Source: Rubrivivax sp. (GTDB taxonomy: Bacteria; Pseudomonadota; Gammaproteobacteria; Burkholderiales; Burkholderiaceae_C). From it: DNA of 34,597 nt. This document shows positions 27,410 through 34,597 of this stretch, piece by piece. The stretch is from contig JAIXZR010000097.1 of assembly GCA_027489455.1 (NCBI GenBank), positions 1 through 34,597 on the forward strand, in the 5' to 3' direction. The translations under genes and the position numbers were made by a program. The notes under the pieces are model-generated. The model saw only the letters and a program-made list of their open reading frames with translations. It searched no databases and was not told the DNA's origin. The first letter of the stretch is position 1. The number at the start of each line of letters is the position of its first letter.

Positions 27410-29431
27410 TCAGCCCAGGCCCTGGTGGCGCAGCAGGGCATCGAGCTGCGGTTCGCGGCCGCGGAAGGCCTTGAAGTTGTCGATCGCGCTACGGCTGCCG
27501 CCGGTTTCCAGGATGTGGGTGCGGAAGCGCTCGCCCGTGGCGGGGTCGAACACGCCGGCTTCCTCGAAAGCACTGTAGGCATCGGCCGACAGCACTTCGG
27601 CCCAGGCGTAGCCGTAGTAGCCCGCGGCATAGCCGCCGTCGAAAAGATGCGTGAAGCTGTAGGGGTAGCGCATGAAATCCGGCGGCGCGGTGGGGGCGAT
27701 CTCGGCGCTGACCTCGCGCGCCAGATCCAGCACGCGCGATTCACTGCCCGCCTCCAGGTGCAGCCGCATGTCGAAGAGCGCGAACTCGCAGTGCCGCACC
27801 ATGCGCAGGCCGCTGTGGAAGTGGCGCGCCGCCACCATGCGGTCGAACAGCGCGCGCGGCAGTGGCTGGCCGGTATCCACGTGCGCGGTGAGGCGCTGGA
27901 GCACTTCCCATTCCCAGCAGAAGTTCTCCATGAACTGGCTCGGCAGCTCGCAGGCGTCCCATTCGACGCCGGCGATGCCGGACAAGGACAGCTCGTCCAC
28001 CTGCGTCAGCATGTGGTGCAGGCCGTGACCGAATTCGTGGAACAGCGTGATCACGTCGTCGTGGGTCAGCAGGCTGGGCTTGTCGCCCACGGGCGCGGCG
28101 AAGTTGCACACCAGTTGGGCCAGCGGCAGCTGCAGGGCGCCGTCCGGGCGCTGCCAGCGCTGCCGGGCATCGCTCATCCAGGCGCCCGAGCCCTTGCCAG
28201 GGCGGGCCAGCAAGTCCAGGTAGAAGCCGGCGATGGCCTGGCTGCCGCGGCTGACGCGGAAGAAGCGCACGCTGTCATGCCAGCGCGGCGCGGGTTCTTC
28301 GCGGATGGCCACGCCGAACAACGTTTCCACCAGCCGGAACAGGCCTTCCAGCACGCGCGGCAGCGTGAAGTACTGCTTGACCTCGCTGCTGCTGAAGGCG
28401 TAGCGCAGCTGTTTGAGCTTTTCGCTCGCGTAGGGGCGGTCCCAGGCCTGCAGATCGGGCAAGCCCAGCGCGCCATGCGCGAACTCGCGCAACTCGGCCA
28501 GTTCGCGGTCGGCGTGCGGGCGCGCGCGCCGCGCCAGATCGCGCAGGAACTTCAGCACGTCGGCCGGCGACGGCGCCATCTTCGGCACCAGCGAGAGGTG
28601 GGCGTAGCTGGCCTGGCCCAGCAGCGCGGCTTCTTCCTGACGCAAGGCCAGCAACTCGCTCACGACGGCGGTGTTGTCGTAGGCCGGGTCGCCCAGTTCG
28701 CTGGCGCGCGTGTTGTAGGCGCGGAAGAGCGCTTCGCGCAAATCGCGCCGGTCGGCGTACTGCAGCACGGGGATGTAGCACGGCGCCTTCAGCGTCAGCA
28801 GGCAGCCTTCCTGCCCGGCCGCTGCGGCTGCGGCGCGGGCAGCCTGCACGACGTCGGCCGGCACGCCGGCGAGATCGCTTTCGGGCACCACCCGCTGGTA
28901 GGCATCGGTTGCGTCCAGCACGTGGTTGCCGAAGGTCTGCGACAGCGCGGCGCTGCGTTCCTGGATCGCGGCAAAGCGTTGCCGGGCCGGGCCCTGGAGC
29001 TCGGCGCCACCCAGCACGAAATCGCGCAGCGCATCGGCCAGGGCCTTGCGCCGGGCGCTGCCCAACTGGCTGGCGGCCGGGCTGGCCGCCAGGGTCTTGT
29101 ACTTGGCGTAGAGGCGCTCGTCAGCGCCCAGCCGGGTGTGGAAATCGACGATGCGGGGCTGGTTGTCGGCATGGGCCGCACGCAAGGCCGGGGTGTCGGC
29201 CACCGATTGCAGGAAGCTCACATGCCCCCAGGCGGCGTCCAGCCGCTCGACGGCCACGTCCAGCACGCGGGCCATGGCGTCGTAGTCGGCTGGGACGTCC
29301 GGGCCCACCACCTGCTCCAGCGCGGCATCGGCAGCGGCCAGCAACTCGTCGATGGCGGGCGCCACGTGCTCGGGCTGGATGGCATCGAACGGCGGCAGGT
29401 CGCCGCCCGCGAGCAGGGGATTGGCGTTCAT
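27410..29431 (-). CDS. prlC: Oligopeptidase A (M3 family metallopeptidase)
   Basis: PrlC is a cytoplasmic zinc oligopeptidase that degrades short peptides, including cleaved signal peptides. The length of 673 residues matches the family. The zinc motif is HEFGH (His465, Glu466, His469; bases 28025-28039), and the third ligand glutamate is in [14 protein letters not shown] shortly after. The N-terminal helical region and the C-terminal block [27 protein letters not shown] are typical. The start overlaps the folD stop (29428-29431), so the two genes form one transcription unit. Confidence 0.95.
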   Translation of the reverse strand: MNANPLLAGGDLPPFDAIQPEHVAPAIDELLAAADAALEQVVGPDVPADYDAMARVLDVAVERLDAAWGHVSFLQSVADTPALRAAHADNQPRIVDFHTRLGADERLYAKYKTLAASPAASQLGSARRKALADALRDFVLGGAELQGPARQRFAAIQERSAALSQTFGNHVLDATDAYQRVVPESDLAGVPADVVQAARAAAAAAGQEGCLLTLKAPCYIPVLQYADRRDLREALFRAYNTRASELGDPAYDNTAVVSELLALRQEEAALLGQASYAHLSLVPKMAPSPADVLKFLRDLARRARPHADRELAELREFAHGALGLPDLQAWDRPYASEKLKQLRYAFSSSEVKQYFTLPRVLEGLFRLVETLFGVAIREEPAPRWHDSVRFFRVSRGSQAIAGFYLDLLARPGKGSGAWMSDARQRWQRPDGALQLPLAQLVCNFAAPVGDKPSLLTHDDVITLFHEFGHGLHHMLTQVDELSLSGIAGVEWDACELPSQFMENFCWEWEVLQRLTAHVDTGQPLPRALFDRMVAARHFHSGLRMVRHCEFALFDMRLHLEAGSESRVLDLAREVSAEIAPTAPPDFMRYPYSFTHLFDGGYAAGYYGYAWAEVLSADAYSAFEEAGVFDPATGERFRTHILETGGSRSAIDNFKAFRGREPQLDALLRHQGLG

Positions 29432-30285
29432 GGCGTGGCTTCCGCGGCTTGAAGGGTGTTGACGAGCAACATCGTGATTGTCATCGGGCCCACGCCGCCC
29501 GGCACGGGCGTGATCCAGCCATTCGAGCCCAGCGCTTCACGCACGGCCGGGAAATCGACGTCGCCGCACAGCTTGCCCGCGTCGTTGCGGTTCATGCCGA
29601 CGTCGATCACGACGGCCCCGGGCTTGACCATGTCGGCCCGCAGCGTGTCTCGCCGCCCCACGGCCACCACCACGACATCGGCCTGGCGCGTGTGCACCGA
29701 CAGGTCGGGCGTGGCGCTGTGGCAGACCGTGACGGTGGCATGGGCCTGCAGCAGCAGCAGCGCCATCGGCTTGCCCACCGTGTTGCTGCGGCCGATCACT
29801 ACCGCGTGCTGGCCGCGCAGGCTGCGGCCGGTGCTGTCGATCAGCTGCATGCAGCCATAGGGCGTGGCCGGGCGCAGGCCGGGCAGGCCGGCCATCAGGC
29901 AGCCGGCCGAATGCACGGAAAAGCCGTCCACGTCCTTGGCGGTGGCAATGGCCTCGATCACCTTGTGCGCATCGATGTGCGGCGGCAGCGGCATCTGCAC
30001 CAGGATGCCGTGGATCGAGGGGTCGGCGTTCAGCGCTGCCACGCGCGCCAGCAGCGCGGCTTCGCTCAGGCTGGCGTCGTAGCGCTCGAGCACCGAGTGC
30101 AGGCCATGCTCTTCGCAGGCCTTGACCTTGTTGCGCACGTAGACGGCGCTGGCGGGGTCGTCGCCGACCAGGATCACCGCCAGGCCGGGGCGGCGCCCGG
30201 CTGCAGCCATGGCCGCGGCCCGCTGGCCCACCTGGGCCCGGATGTCGCGTGACAGCGCCACGCCGTCGATCAGTTGTGCAGTCAT
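29428..30285 (-). CDS. folD: Methylenetetrahydrofolate dehydrogenase/methenyltetrahydrofolate cyclohydrolase FolD
   Basis: FolD oxidises 5,10-methylene-THF and hydrolyses methenyl-THF to 10-formyl-THF, feeding one-carbon units to purine and formyl-Met synthesis. I chose ATG 30285, giving 285 residues, because it starts with [16 protein letters not shown]. Family residues are present: the catalytic Lys in [31 protein letters not shown], the NADP-binding [17 protein letters not shown] and the C-terminal [15 protein letters not shown]. The gene lies downstream of the FixJ-like gene, but the terminator at 30337-30364 separates them, so promoter activity for folD is expected in 30286-30336. Confidence 0.96.
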   Translation of the reverse strand: MTAQLIDGVALSRDIRAQVGQRAAAMAAAGRRPGLAVILVGDDPASAVYVRNKVKACEEHGLHSVLERYDASLSEAALLARVAALNADPSIHGILVQMPLPPHIDAHKVIEAIATAKDVDGFSVHSAGCLMAGLPGLRPATPYGCMQLIDSTGRSLRGQHAVVIGRSNTVGKPMALLLLQAHATVTVCHSATPDLSVHTRQADVVVVAVGRRDTLRADMVKPGAVVIDVGMNRNDAGKLCGDVDFPAVREALGSNGWITPVPGGVGPMTITMLLVNTLQAAEATP

Positions 30286-30336
30286 CGTCAGTGGGGCCCG
30301 GCGGGCCGGAGGAGATGGGAGGTGCAGGCGGGTGCC

Positions 30337-30364
30337 AAGAAAAAGGCCGCGTCGAAGGCGGCCT
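30337..30364 (-). terminator. Intrinsic terminator of the sensor kinase/FixJ operon
   Basis: On the minus strand, AGGCCGC (30364-30358), a 7-nt loop and GCGGCCT (30350-30344) form a perfect 7-bp stem, followed by a T-run (TTTTT with a further CTT, 30344-30337). It lies about 28 nt after the stop codon of the FixJ-like gene and before folD. Classic rho-independent structure. Confidence 0.85.
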
Positions 30365-30391
30365 GTGGGGGTACGGTGTGCTGCCGGGCGG

Positions 30392-31015
30392 TCAAGCCTT
30401 GCCCTGGGCGCCGAGGGCGATCTTGAGCAGATCGGCCACAGTGTTGGCATTGAGCTTTTCCATGATGTTGGCGCGGTGCGCCTCGACCGTCTTGATGCTG
30501 ATGCCCAGGTCGTCGGCGATCTGCTTGTTCAGGCGGCCGGCGACGATGCGCTCGAGCACCTGCGCCTCGCGCGTGGTCAGCCGGCTGAGCAGGGCATCCC
30601 GGCTGGCTTGCTCCTGGTGCTGGCTGAAAGCGCTGCGGGCCTGGTCCAGCATGCGCTCGACCAGGCCGAGCAGTTCTTCTTCCTTGAACGGCTTCTCGAT
30701 GAAATCCATCGCGCCCTTCTTCATCGTCGTCACGGCCATCGGCACATCGCCATGGCCGGTGATGAAGACGATGGGCAGCGGGCTCTTGCGTTCCAGCAGC
30801 CGGTCCTGCAGTTCCAGGCCGCTCATGCCGTCCATGCGGATGTCGGCGATCAGGCAGGCGACTTCGCGCGGATCGAAGCGGCTCAGGAAGGATTCCGACG
30901 AATCGAAGCACTTGACGCGGTAGTCCTTGCCTTCGAGCAGCCATTGCAGGGAATCGCGCACGGCCTCGTCGTCGTCGACGACGTAGACGGTGCCCTTCTT
31001 GGGGATCAGGCTCAT
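30392..31015 (-). CDS. FixJ-family response regulator (receiver + LuxR-type HTH)
   Basis: The 207-residue DNA-binding response regulator has an intact receiver: acidic residues Asp14-Asp16 ([12 protein letters not shown]), phospho-acceptor Asp58 ([12 protein letters not shown]), Thr86 and Lys108 (IEKPF). The C-terminal LuxR/FixJ HTH (about 143-200) reads [43 protein letters not shown]. Its start overlaps the stop of the kinase gene (31012-31015), making the two a coupled pair. The pair sits divergently from aceE, so pyruvate dehydrogenase genes are a plausible target, which is inference. FixJ, TodT and StyR-like proteins share this architecture. Confidence 0.92.
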   Translation of the reverse strand: MSLIPKKGTVYVVDDDEAVRDSLQWLLEGKDYRVKCFDSSESFLSRFDPREVACLIADIRMDGMSGLELQDRLLERKSPLPIVFITGHGDVPMAVTTMKKGAMDFIEKPFKEEELLGLVERMLDQARSAFSQHQEQASRDALLSRLTTREAQVLERIVAGRLNKQIADDLGISIKTVEAHRANIMEKLNANTVADLLKIALGAQGKA

Positions 31016-33699
31016 TCGGATGAAACGCGGTCAGCGCTGGTTGGGCGGGGTGGGGGCGGGGGGCTGGCGGCCCCGGTGGCTGGGCCGGCTGCGGCGCCAG
31101 GGCGGGGGCCCGGGCCGGAGACGGTGGCCGCCTCGGTACCGAAATCGCCGTCCAGGCCGCCGAAGGAAGAATCACCGCGCGCTGCGACGTCAACCGGCAC
31201 GGTGAACGAAAAACGACAGCCCACGGCCTGCTTTCCATTGTAGATGTTCTGGGCCCGCATCCGCCCCTGGTGGGACTCGACGATCGTGCGGCACAGGCTC
31301 AGGCCGATGCCCAGGCCTTCGGGCTTGGTGGAGAAGAAGGCCTCGTACAGACGTTCGGCCACTTCGTCCTGCAGGCCCGGGCCCATGTCGGTGACGCTGA
31401 ACTCGATCACGCCGCCTTCCTCGGGCGTGTGCTTGGGCACCACGCGCAGCTCGATGTGGCGGCGCGGCGTGGGCAGCTGCGCGCTGTCGATGGCCTCGGC
31501 CGCGTTCTTGAGCAGGTTCAGCAGCACCTGCTCGATCAGGATCGGATCGACCTGGATCACCGGCAGGCGCTGCGCCACATACGTGTGAATCGCGACATTG
31601 CGCCGCCGCAGCTCAAAGCCGGCCAGTTCGACCGCGTCGTCGACGATCTGCCTTGGCTGTGCGGGCTGGCGTTGCGGCTCGCTGCGCTTCACGAAGGCGC
31701 GGATGCGCCGGATGATCTGGCCGGCGCGATCGGCCTGCCGGGCGGTCTTCTGCAACGCCGTGACCAAGTCGTCCTGCGTGATGCTCTCGGCCTTCACGCG
31801 CGTGACCATCCCGTTGCAGTAGTTGGTGATGGCCGTCAGCGGCTGGTTGAGCTCGTGCGCCACCGAGCTGGCCATCTCTCCCATCGTCACCAGGCGGCTG
31901 GTGACCTGCGCCTTCTCGGCCTGCGCCGCGAACTGTTCCTCGGCCCGCAGGCGGGCGGTGATGTCGGTGGCGATCAGCATCTGCGCCAGGCGCCCGTCGG
32001 TCCACTGCAGGTAGCGCGAGCGCACGTCGAACCACTTCTGCATCGATTCGATGTAGACCTCGCGCGTGTCGGCGCCGCTTTCCGTCAGCGCTTCCGTGGG
32101 CAGGCCGGACAGCGCATCGACCTCGTCGCCGTCGTCGTCGGCATAGCCTGGCGTCTGCGGCTGGTCGGGTGCCATGCCGCCGGCCATCATCTGGTGGCCG
32201 CGGGTGTCGTTGCCGAACCAGAGCCGGTAGCTGCGGTTGGCAAACAGCAGCTCGCCCGGCTGCACCGACAGCACCGAGACCGATGCGTCCAGCCCTTCCA
32301 GCACGGTCGTGAAGCGTTCATGGCTGGCGGTGAGCTGGTCACGGATGCGCTTGGCTTCGGTGATGTTGGTCATGCTCGTCATCCAGCCGGTCTGCTGCCC
32401 CTTGGGGTCGATCAGCGGGCTGACGTACATGCGGCCGTCGAAGACGCTGCCGTCCTTGCGCATCACCTTGACCTCGATACCGCCGGCCGGGCTGCGGCCC
32501 TGCAGCTCCTGCTTCAGCAGCCGGGCGTTTTCTTCCAGCCGGTCCTGTGGCCAGTGCGGGTAGGGCGGCAGGGCGCCGACGAGCTCGGCGATCGAGAAGC
32601 CCGTCATCTGGCAGAACGCCGCGTTGACGTAGGTGATGCGGCCCTCCAGGTCCATCGCGCGCATGCCGGTGGGCATGCTGTTTTCCATCGCGCGGCGGAA
32701 ATTGGTTTCCTGGACCAGCGCGCCCTGGATCTGCCCGCGCCTGCGCATGTGGCGCCAGGTGCCCAGCAGCATCCACACCGTCAGCACCGACAGCGCCACG
32801 ACCATCCAGAACAGGCTGTTGTCGACCAGGCCGATGGACGTGCGGTAGCCATGGCCGCGCAGCACCAGGCCGTTCAGCGCCGGGCTCAGCGGGGCGTCGC
32901 TGGTGATCTGGGGGCGGTCGCGGCCGCGGGCGGCCTCGCCGGGCATCTGGGTGAGCGTGTTGGCCAGCAGGACCTGGCGTTCGTCGACGATGGAAATCGA
33001 GTGCCGGCGCGATACCTCGACCGGCACGAAGCGCCGCAGCAGGCCTTGGACGTCGTACTCCGCGATCAGTGCGCCGCTGAAGTTGCCGCGCTCGATCAGC
33101 GGCACCTGCAGCTGAAAGACGGCCAGCCCGCCAGCGGCCTGCATGGCGCGCGAATAGACCGGCTGGCGCGCACTGCGCGCGGCCATGAAGGCTTTCTCGG
33201 ATTCCGTGCCGGCCCCTTGCTGCGGCAGCGTCGGCACCGGCACGCCTTCGGGCGCCAGCGGCAGGAAGGCCACGCCCCACAGGCTGGCGCGCGGCTCGCG
33301 CGCGGCGTTGACCCAGCTCAGGTGCGTGACCTCGGGCCGCTCGCGCACGAAGGCGGCGGCCTGCAGGGTGAATTCCTCGGCCGTGATCTGGCGCGCCAGC
33401 AGTTCGCGCGCCATGCGCACCAGGGCTTCCTCGTTCTGGATCAGTCGCAGGCCGATCTGCTGCTGGGTGATCTCGGTATCACGTCGGACGGAATCAGTCT
33501 CCCGCTCGATTTCCTCGTTGCGCAGCGTCCAGAAGGCCGAAATGATCGCCGCCAGGAACAGCAGCACCGACAGCAGCGGCCCCAGGGTGGCGTAGCGGTC
33601 CTGCCGCTGGGGCGACTGGCGGCGCCACCAGCCGTTGAACAGCCGCTGCACGGCCGGCAGCAGCGGGGTGCGGGGGCGGTTCGGCGTGGCGGCGGGCAT
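31012..33699 (-). CDS. Membrane PAS-domain sensor histidine kinase (FixL/TodS-like output, partner of the FixJ-like regulator)
   Basis: The 895-residue kinase starts at ATG 33699; the frame is open to 33858, but that stretch would invade the aceE leader. TM1 (residues 38-59) and TM2 (295-314) enclose a 235-residue periplasmic region of CHASE-like character (RLIQNEEALVRMARELLARQ; REPRASLWGVAFLPLAPEG). Two PAS domains follow (about 330-450, NSMPTGMRAMDLEGRITYVNAAF; and 460-590). HisKA has His615 in SSVAHELNQPLTAI (codon 31855-31857), and the HATPase has LLNLLKNAAEAID, DMGPGL and GLGIGLSLCRTIVE. The extreme C terminus (about 45 residues) is Gly/Pro/Ala-rich and has no known role. I see no basis to call either PAS domain heme-binding. 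The signal is unknown. Confidence 0.9.
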   Translation of the reverse strand: MPAATPNRPRTPLLPAVQRLFNGWWRRQSPQRQDRYATLGPLLSVLLFLAAIISAFWTLRNEEIERETDSVRRDTEITQQQIGLRLIQNEEALVRMARELLARQITAEEFTLQAAAFVRERPEVTHLSWVNAAREPRASLWGVAFLPLAPEGVPVPTLPQQGAGTESEKAFMAARSARQPVYSRAMQAAGGLAVFQLQVPLIERGNFSGALIAEYDVQGLLRRFVPVEVSRRHSISIVDERQVLLANTLTQMPGEAARGRDRPQITSDAPLSPALNGLVLRGHGYRTSIGLVDNSLFWMVVALSVLTVWMLLGTWRHMRRRGQIQGALVQETNFRRAMENSMPTGMRAMDLEGRITYVNAAFCQMTGFSIAELVGALPPYPHWPQDRLEENARLLKQELQGRSPAGGIEVKVMRKDGSVFDGRMYVSPLIDPKGQQTGWMTSMTNITEAKRIRDQLTASHERFTTVLEGLDASVSVLSVQPGELLFANRSYRLWFGNDTRGHQMMAGGMAPDQPQTPGYADDDGDEVDALSGLPTEALTESGADTREVYIESMQKWFDVRSRYLQWTDGRLAQMLIATDITARLRAEEQFAAQAEKAQVTSRLVTMGEMASSVAHELNQPLTAITNYCNGMVTRVKAESITQDDLVTALQKTARQADRAGQIIRRIRAFVKRSEPQRQPAQPRQIVDDAVELAGFELRRRNVAIHTYVAQRLPVIQVDPILIEQVLLNLLKNAAEAIDSAQLPTPRRHIELRVVPKHTPEEGGVIEFSVTDMGPGLQDEVAERLYEAFFSTKPEGLGIGLSLCRTIVESHQGRMRAQNIYNGKQAVGCRFSFTVPVDVAARGDSSFGGLDGDFGTEAATVSGPGPRPGAAAGPATGAASPPPPPRPTSADRVSSE

Positions 33700-33848
33700 C
33701 GCGTGATTATCCCGGCCGTGGCGCGCCGCCTGTGCCAGCCGAAGGCTACGTAGATTCCACATTGTGAAGTTCAACAGCACTATTTGAAAAATCGGCGAGC
33801 TGTGACAAACTGCGGCCCGCCGCAAAACAGAGCTTTCAGGAGACACGC

Positions 33849-34597
33849 ATGTCCGCACTCCCCGAGTCCTTTCTTGGCCACGCCAGCAGCGCCAACGACA
33901 CGGACGCCCAGGAAACCCGTGAATGGCTGGACGCGCTGTCGGCCGTCATTGCCGCAGAAGGCCCGGAACGAGCGCACTTCCTGCTGGAGCAGCTGCTCGA
34001 GCAGGCGCGGCAAGCCAGCGTCGACATGCCGTTTTCCGCCAACACCGGCTACGTGAACACCATCGAGCCTGCCGAGGAGGAGCGCAGCCCCGGCAACCTG
34101 GAGCTCGAAGGCCGCCTCCGCGCCTACATGCGCTGGAACGCCATGGCCCTGGTGGTCAAGGCCAACCGCCTGCACCCCGCCGACGGCGGCGACCTGGGCG
34201 GCCACATCAGCAGCTTTGCCAGCCTGGCGCATATGTTCGCTGCCGGCTTCAACCACTTCTGGCATGCCGACAGCCCCGAACGCGGCGGCGACCTGCTCTA
34301 CATCCAGGGCCACAGCAGCCCGGGCATCTACGCCCGCGCCTTCATGGAAGGCCGCATCACGGAAGAGCAGATGCTGAACTTCCGCCAGGAAGTGGGCGGC
34401 AAGGGCCTGAGCAGCTACCCGCACCCCAAGCTGATGCCGGACTTCTGGCAGTTCCCCACCGTCAGCATGGGCCTGGGGCCCTTGATGGCCATCTACCAGG
34501 CGCGCTTCCTGAAGTACCTGCAAGCGCGCGGCATCGCCGACACGAAGGACCGCAAGGTCTGGGTGTTCTGCGGCGACGGCGAGATGGACGAACCCGA
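33849..34597 (+). CDS. aceE: Pyruvate dehydrogenase E1 component AceE, 5' portion (3' end outside window)
   Basis: AceE is the homodimeric thiamine-diphosphate E1 that decarboxylates pyruvate and acetylates the E2 lipoyl domain. The reading frame is open from ATG 33849 to the end of the window (249 codons). A good ribosome site (CAGGAG, 33836-33841) lies upstream. Family text is evident: TREWLDALSAVI, MPFSANTGYVNTI, WNAMALVVKANR, GGHISSFASLA, FNHFWHA, LLYIQGHSSPGIYARAF and QFPTVSMGLGP. The ThDP/Mg-binding motif begins at the very end (GDGEMDEP). The 149-bp divergent gap to the kinase gene contains an AT-richer segment (33756-33795) where promoters for both directions must lie. Confidence 0.96.
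   Translation, partial: MSALPESFLGHASSANDTDAQETREWLDALSAVIAAEGPERAHFLLEQLLEQARQASVDMPFSANTGYVNTIEPAEEERSPGNLELEGRLRAYMRWNAMALVVKANRLHPADGGDLGGHISSFASLAHMFAAGFNHFWHADSPERGGDLLYIQGHSSPGIYARAFMEGRITEEQMLNFRQEVGGKGLSSYPHPKLMPDFWQFPTVSMGLGPLMAIYQARFLKYLQARGIADTKDRKVWVFCGDGEMDEP

Noticed and set aside
31012..33699. Heme-binding oxygen sensor (true FixL)
   Set aside because: The two PAS domains are not clearly of the FixL heme type and no proximal-His motif could be recognised; only the output half resembles FixL.
33783..33812. TTGAAA followed 17 nt later by AAACTG as the aceE sigma-70 promoter
   Set aside because: The -10 match is poor; the region is AT-richer and surely regulatory, but I could not choose a promoter among several weak candidates.

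Overview
The window is very GC-rich, densely packed chromosomal DNA with no transposase, integrase, tRNA, rRNA or CRISPR array that I can see. It is most likely from a betaproteobacterium of the order Burkholderiales, perhaps close to the Rubrivivax/Leptothrix/Ideonella group. That placement is inferred from gene content and order, such as a FixL/FixJ-like pair divergent from aceE next to folD and prlC, a System I cytochrome c maturation cluster, and protein style; no phylogeny was run. Genes frequently overlap by 4 nt (ATGA or GTGA), so much of the window consists of operons.

Layout. 1-3563 (+): the 3' part of truB, then typA/bipA and an EamA-type exporter. 3698-7147 (+): a neutral-lipid set made of a wax ester synthase/diacylglycerol acyltransferase with a long Lys/Ala-rich tail and two alpha/beta hydrolases. 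7167-14331 (-): a complete cytochrome c maturation operon in the order ccmA-B-C-D-E-F-G-H-I, preceded on the same strand by a hybrid periplasmic-binding/PAS/histidine kinase gene (14339-16402). 16551-20359 (+): dusA, mtnP, mtnA and a FucA-like class II aldolase. The last three look like the methylthioadenosine-to-DHAP shunt rather than the classical methionine salvage pathway.

20377-22089 (+): a near-consensus sigma-28 (FliA) promoter in front of a protein with a degenerate receiver domain and a TPR-like helical repeat region. 22275-23859 (+): a secreted M35 (deuterolysin/peptidyl-Lys type) metalloprotease, followed by a small secreted protein homologous to the N-terminal domain of that protease. 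23950-26569 (+): rmuC and an MFS transporter. 26632-30285 (-): a DUF4124-glutaredoxin protein, oligopeptidase A (prlC) and folD. 30392-33699 (-): a FixJ-like response regulator and a membrane PAS histidine kinase, closed by a clear intrinsic terminator. 33849-end (+): the start of aceE, divergent from the kinase.

The items most worth a second look are the protease plus standalone N-domain pair, the sigma-28-driven pseudo-receiver protein, the DHAP-shunt operon coupled to dusA, the acyltransferase tail, and the sensor kinase without a visible signal peptide at the head of the ccm operon. There is no gene-free stretch longer than 300 bp.
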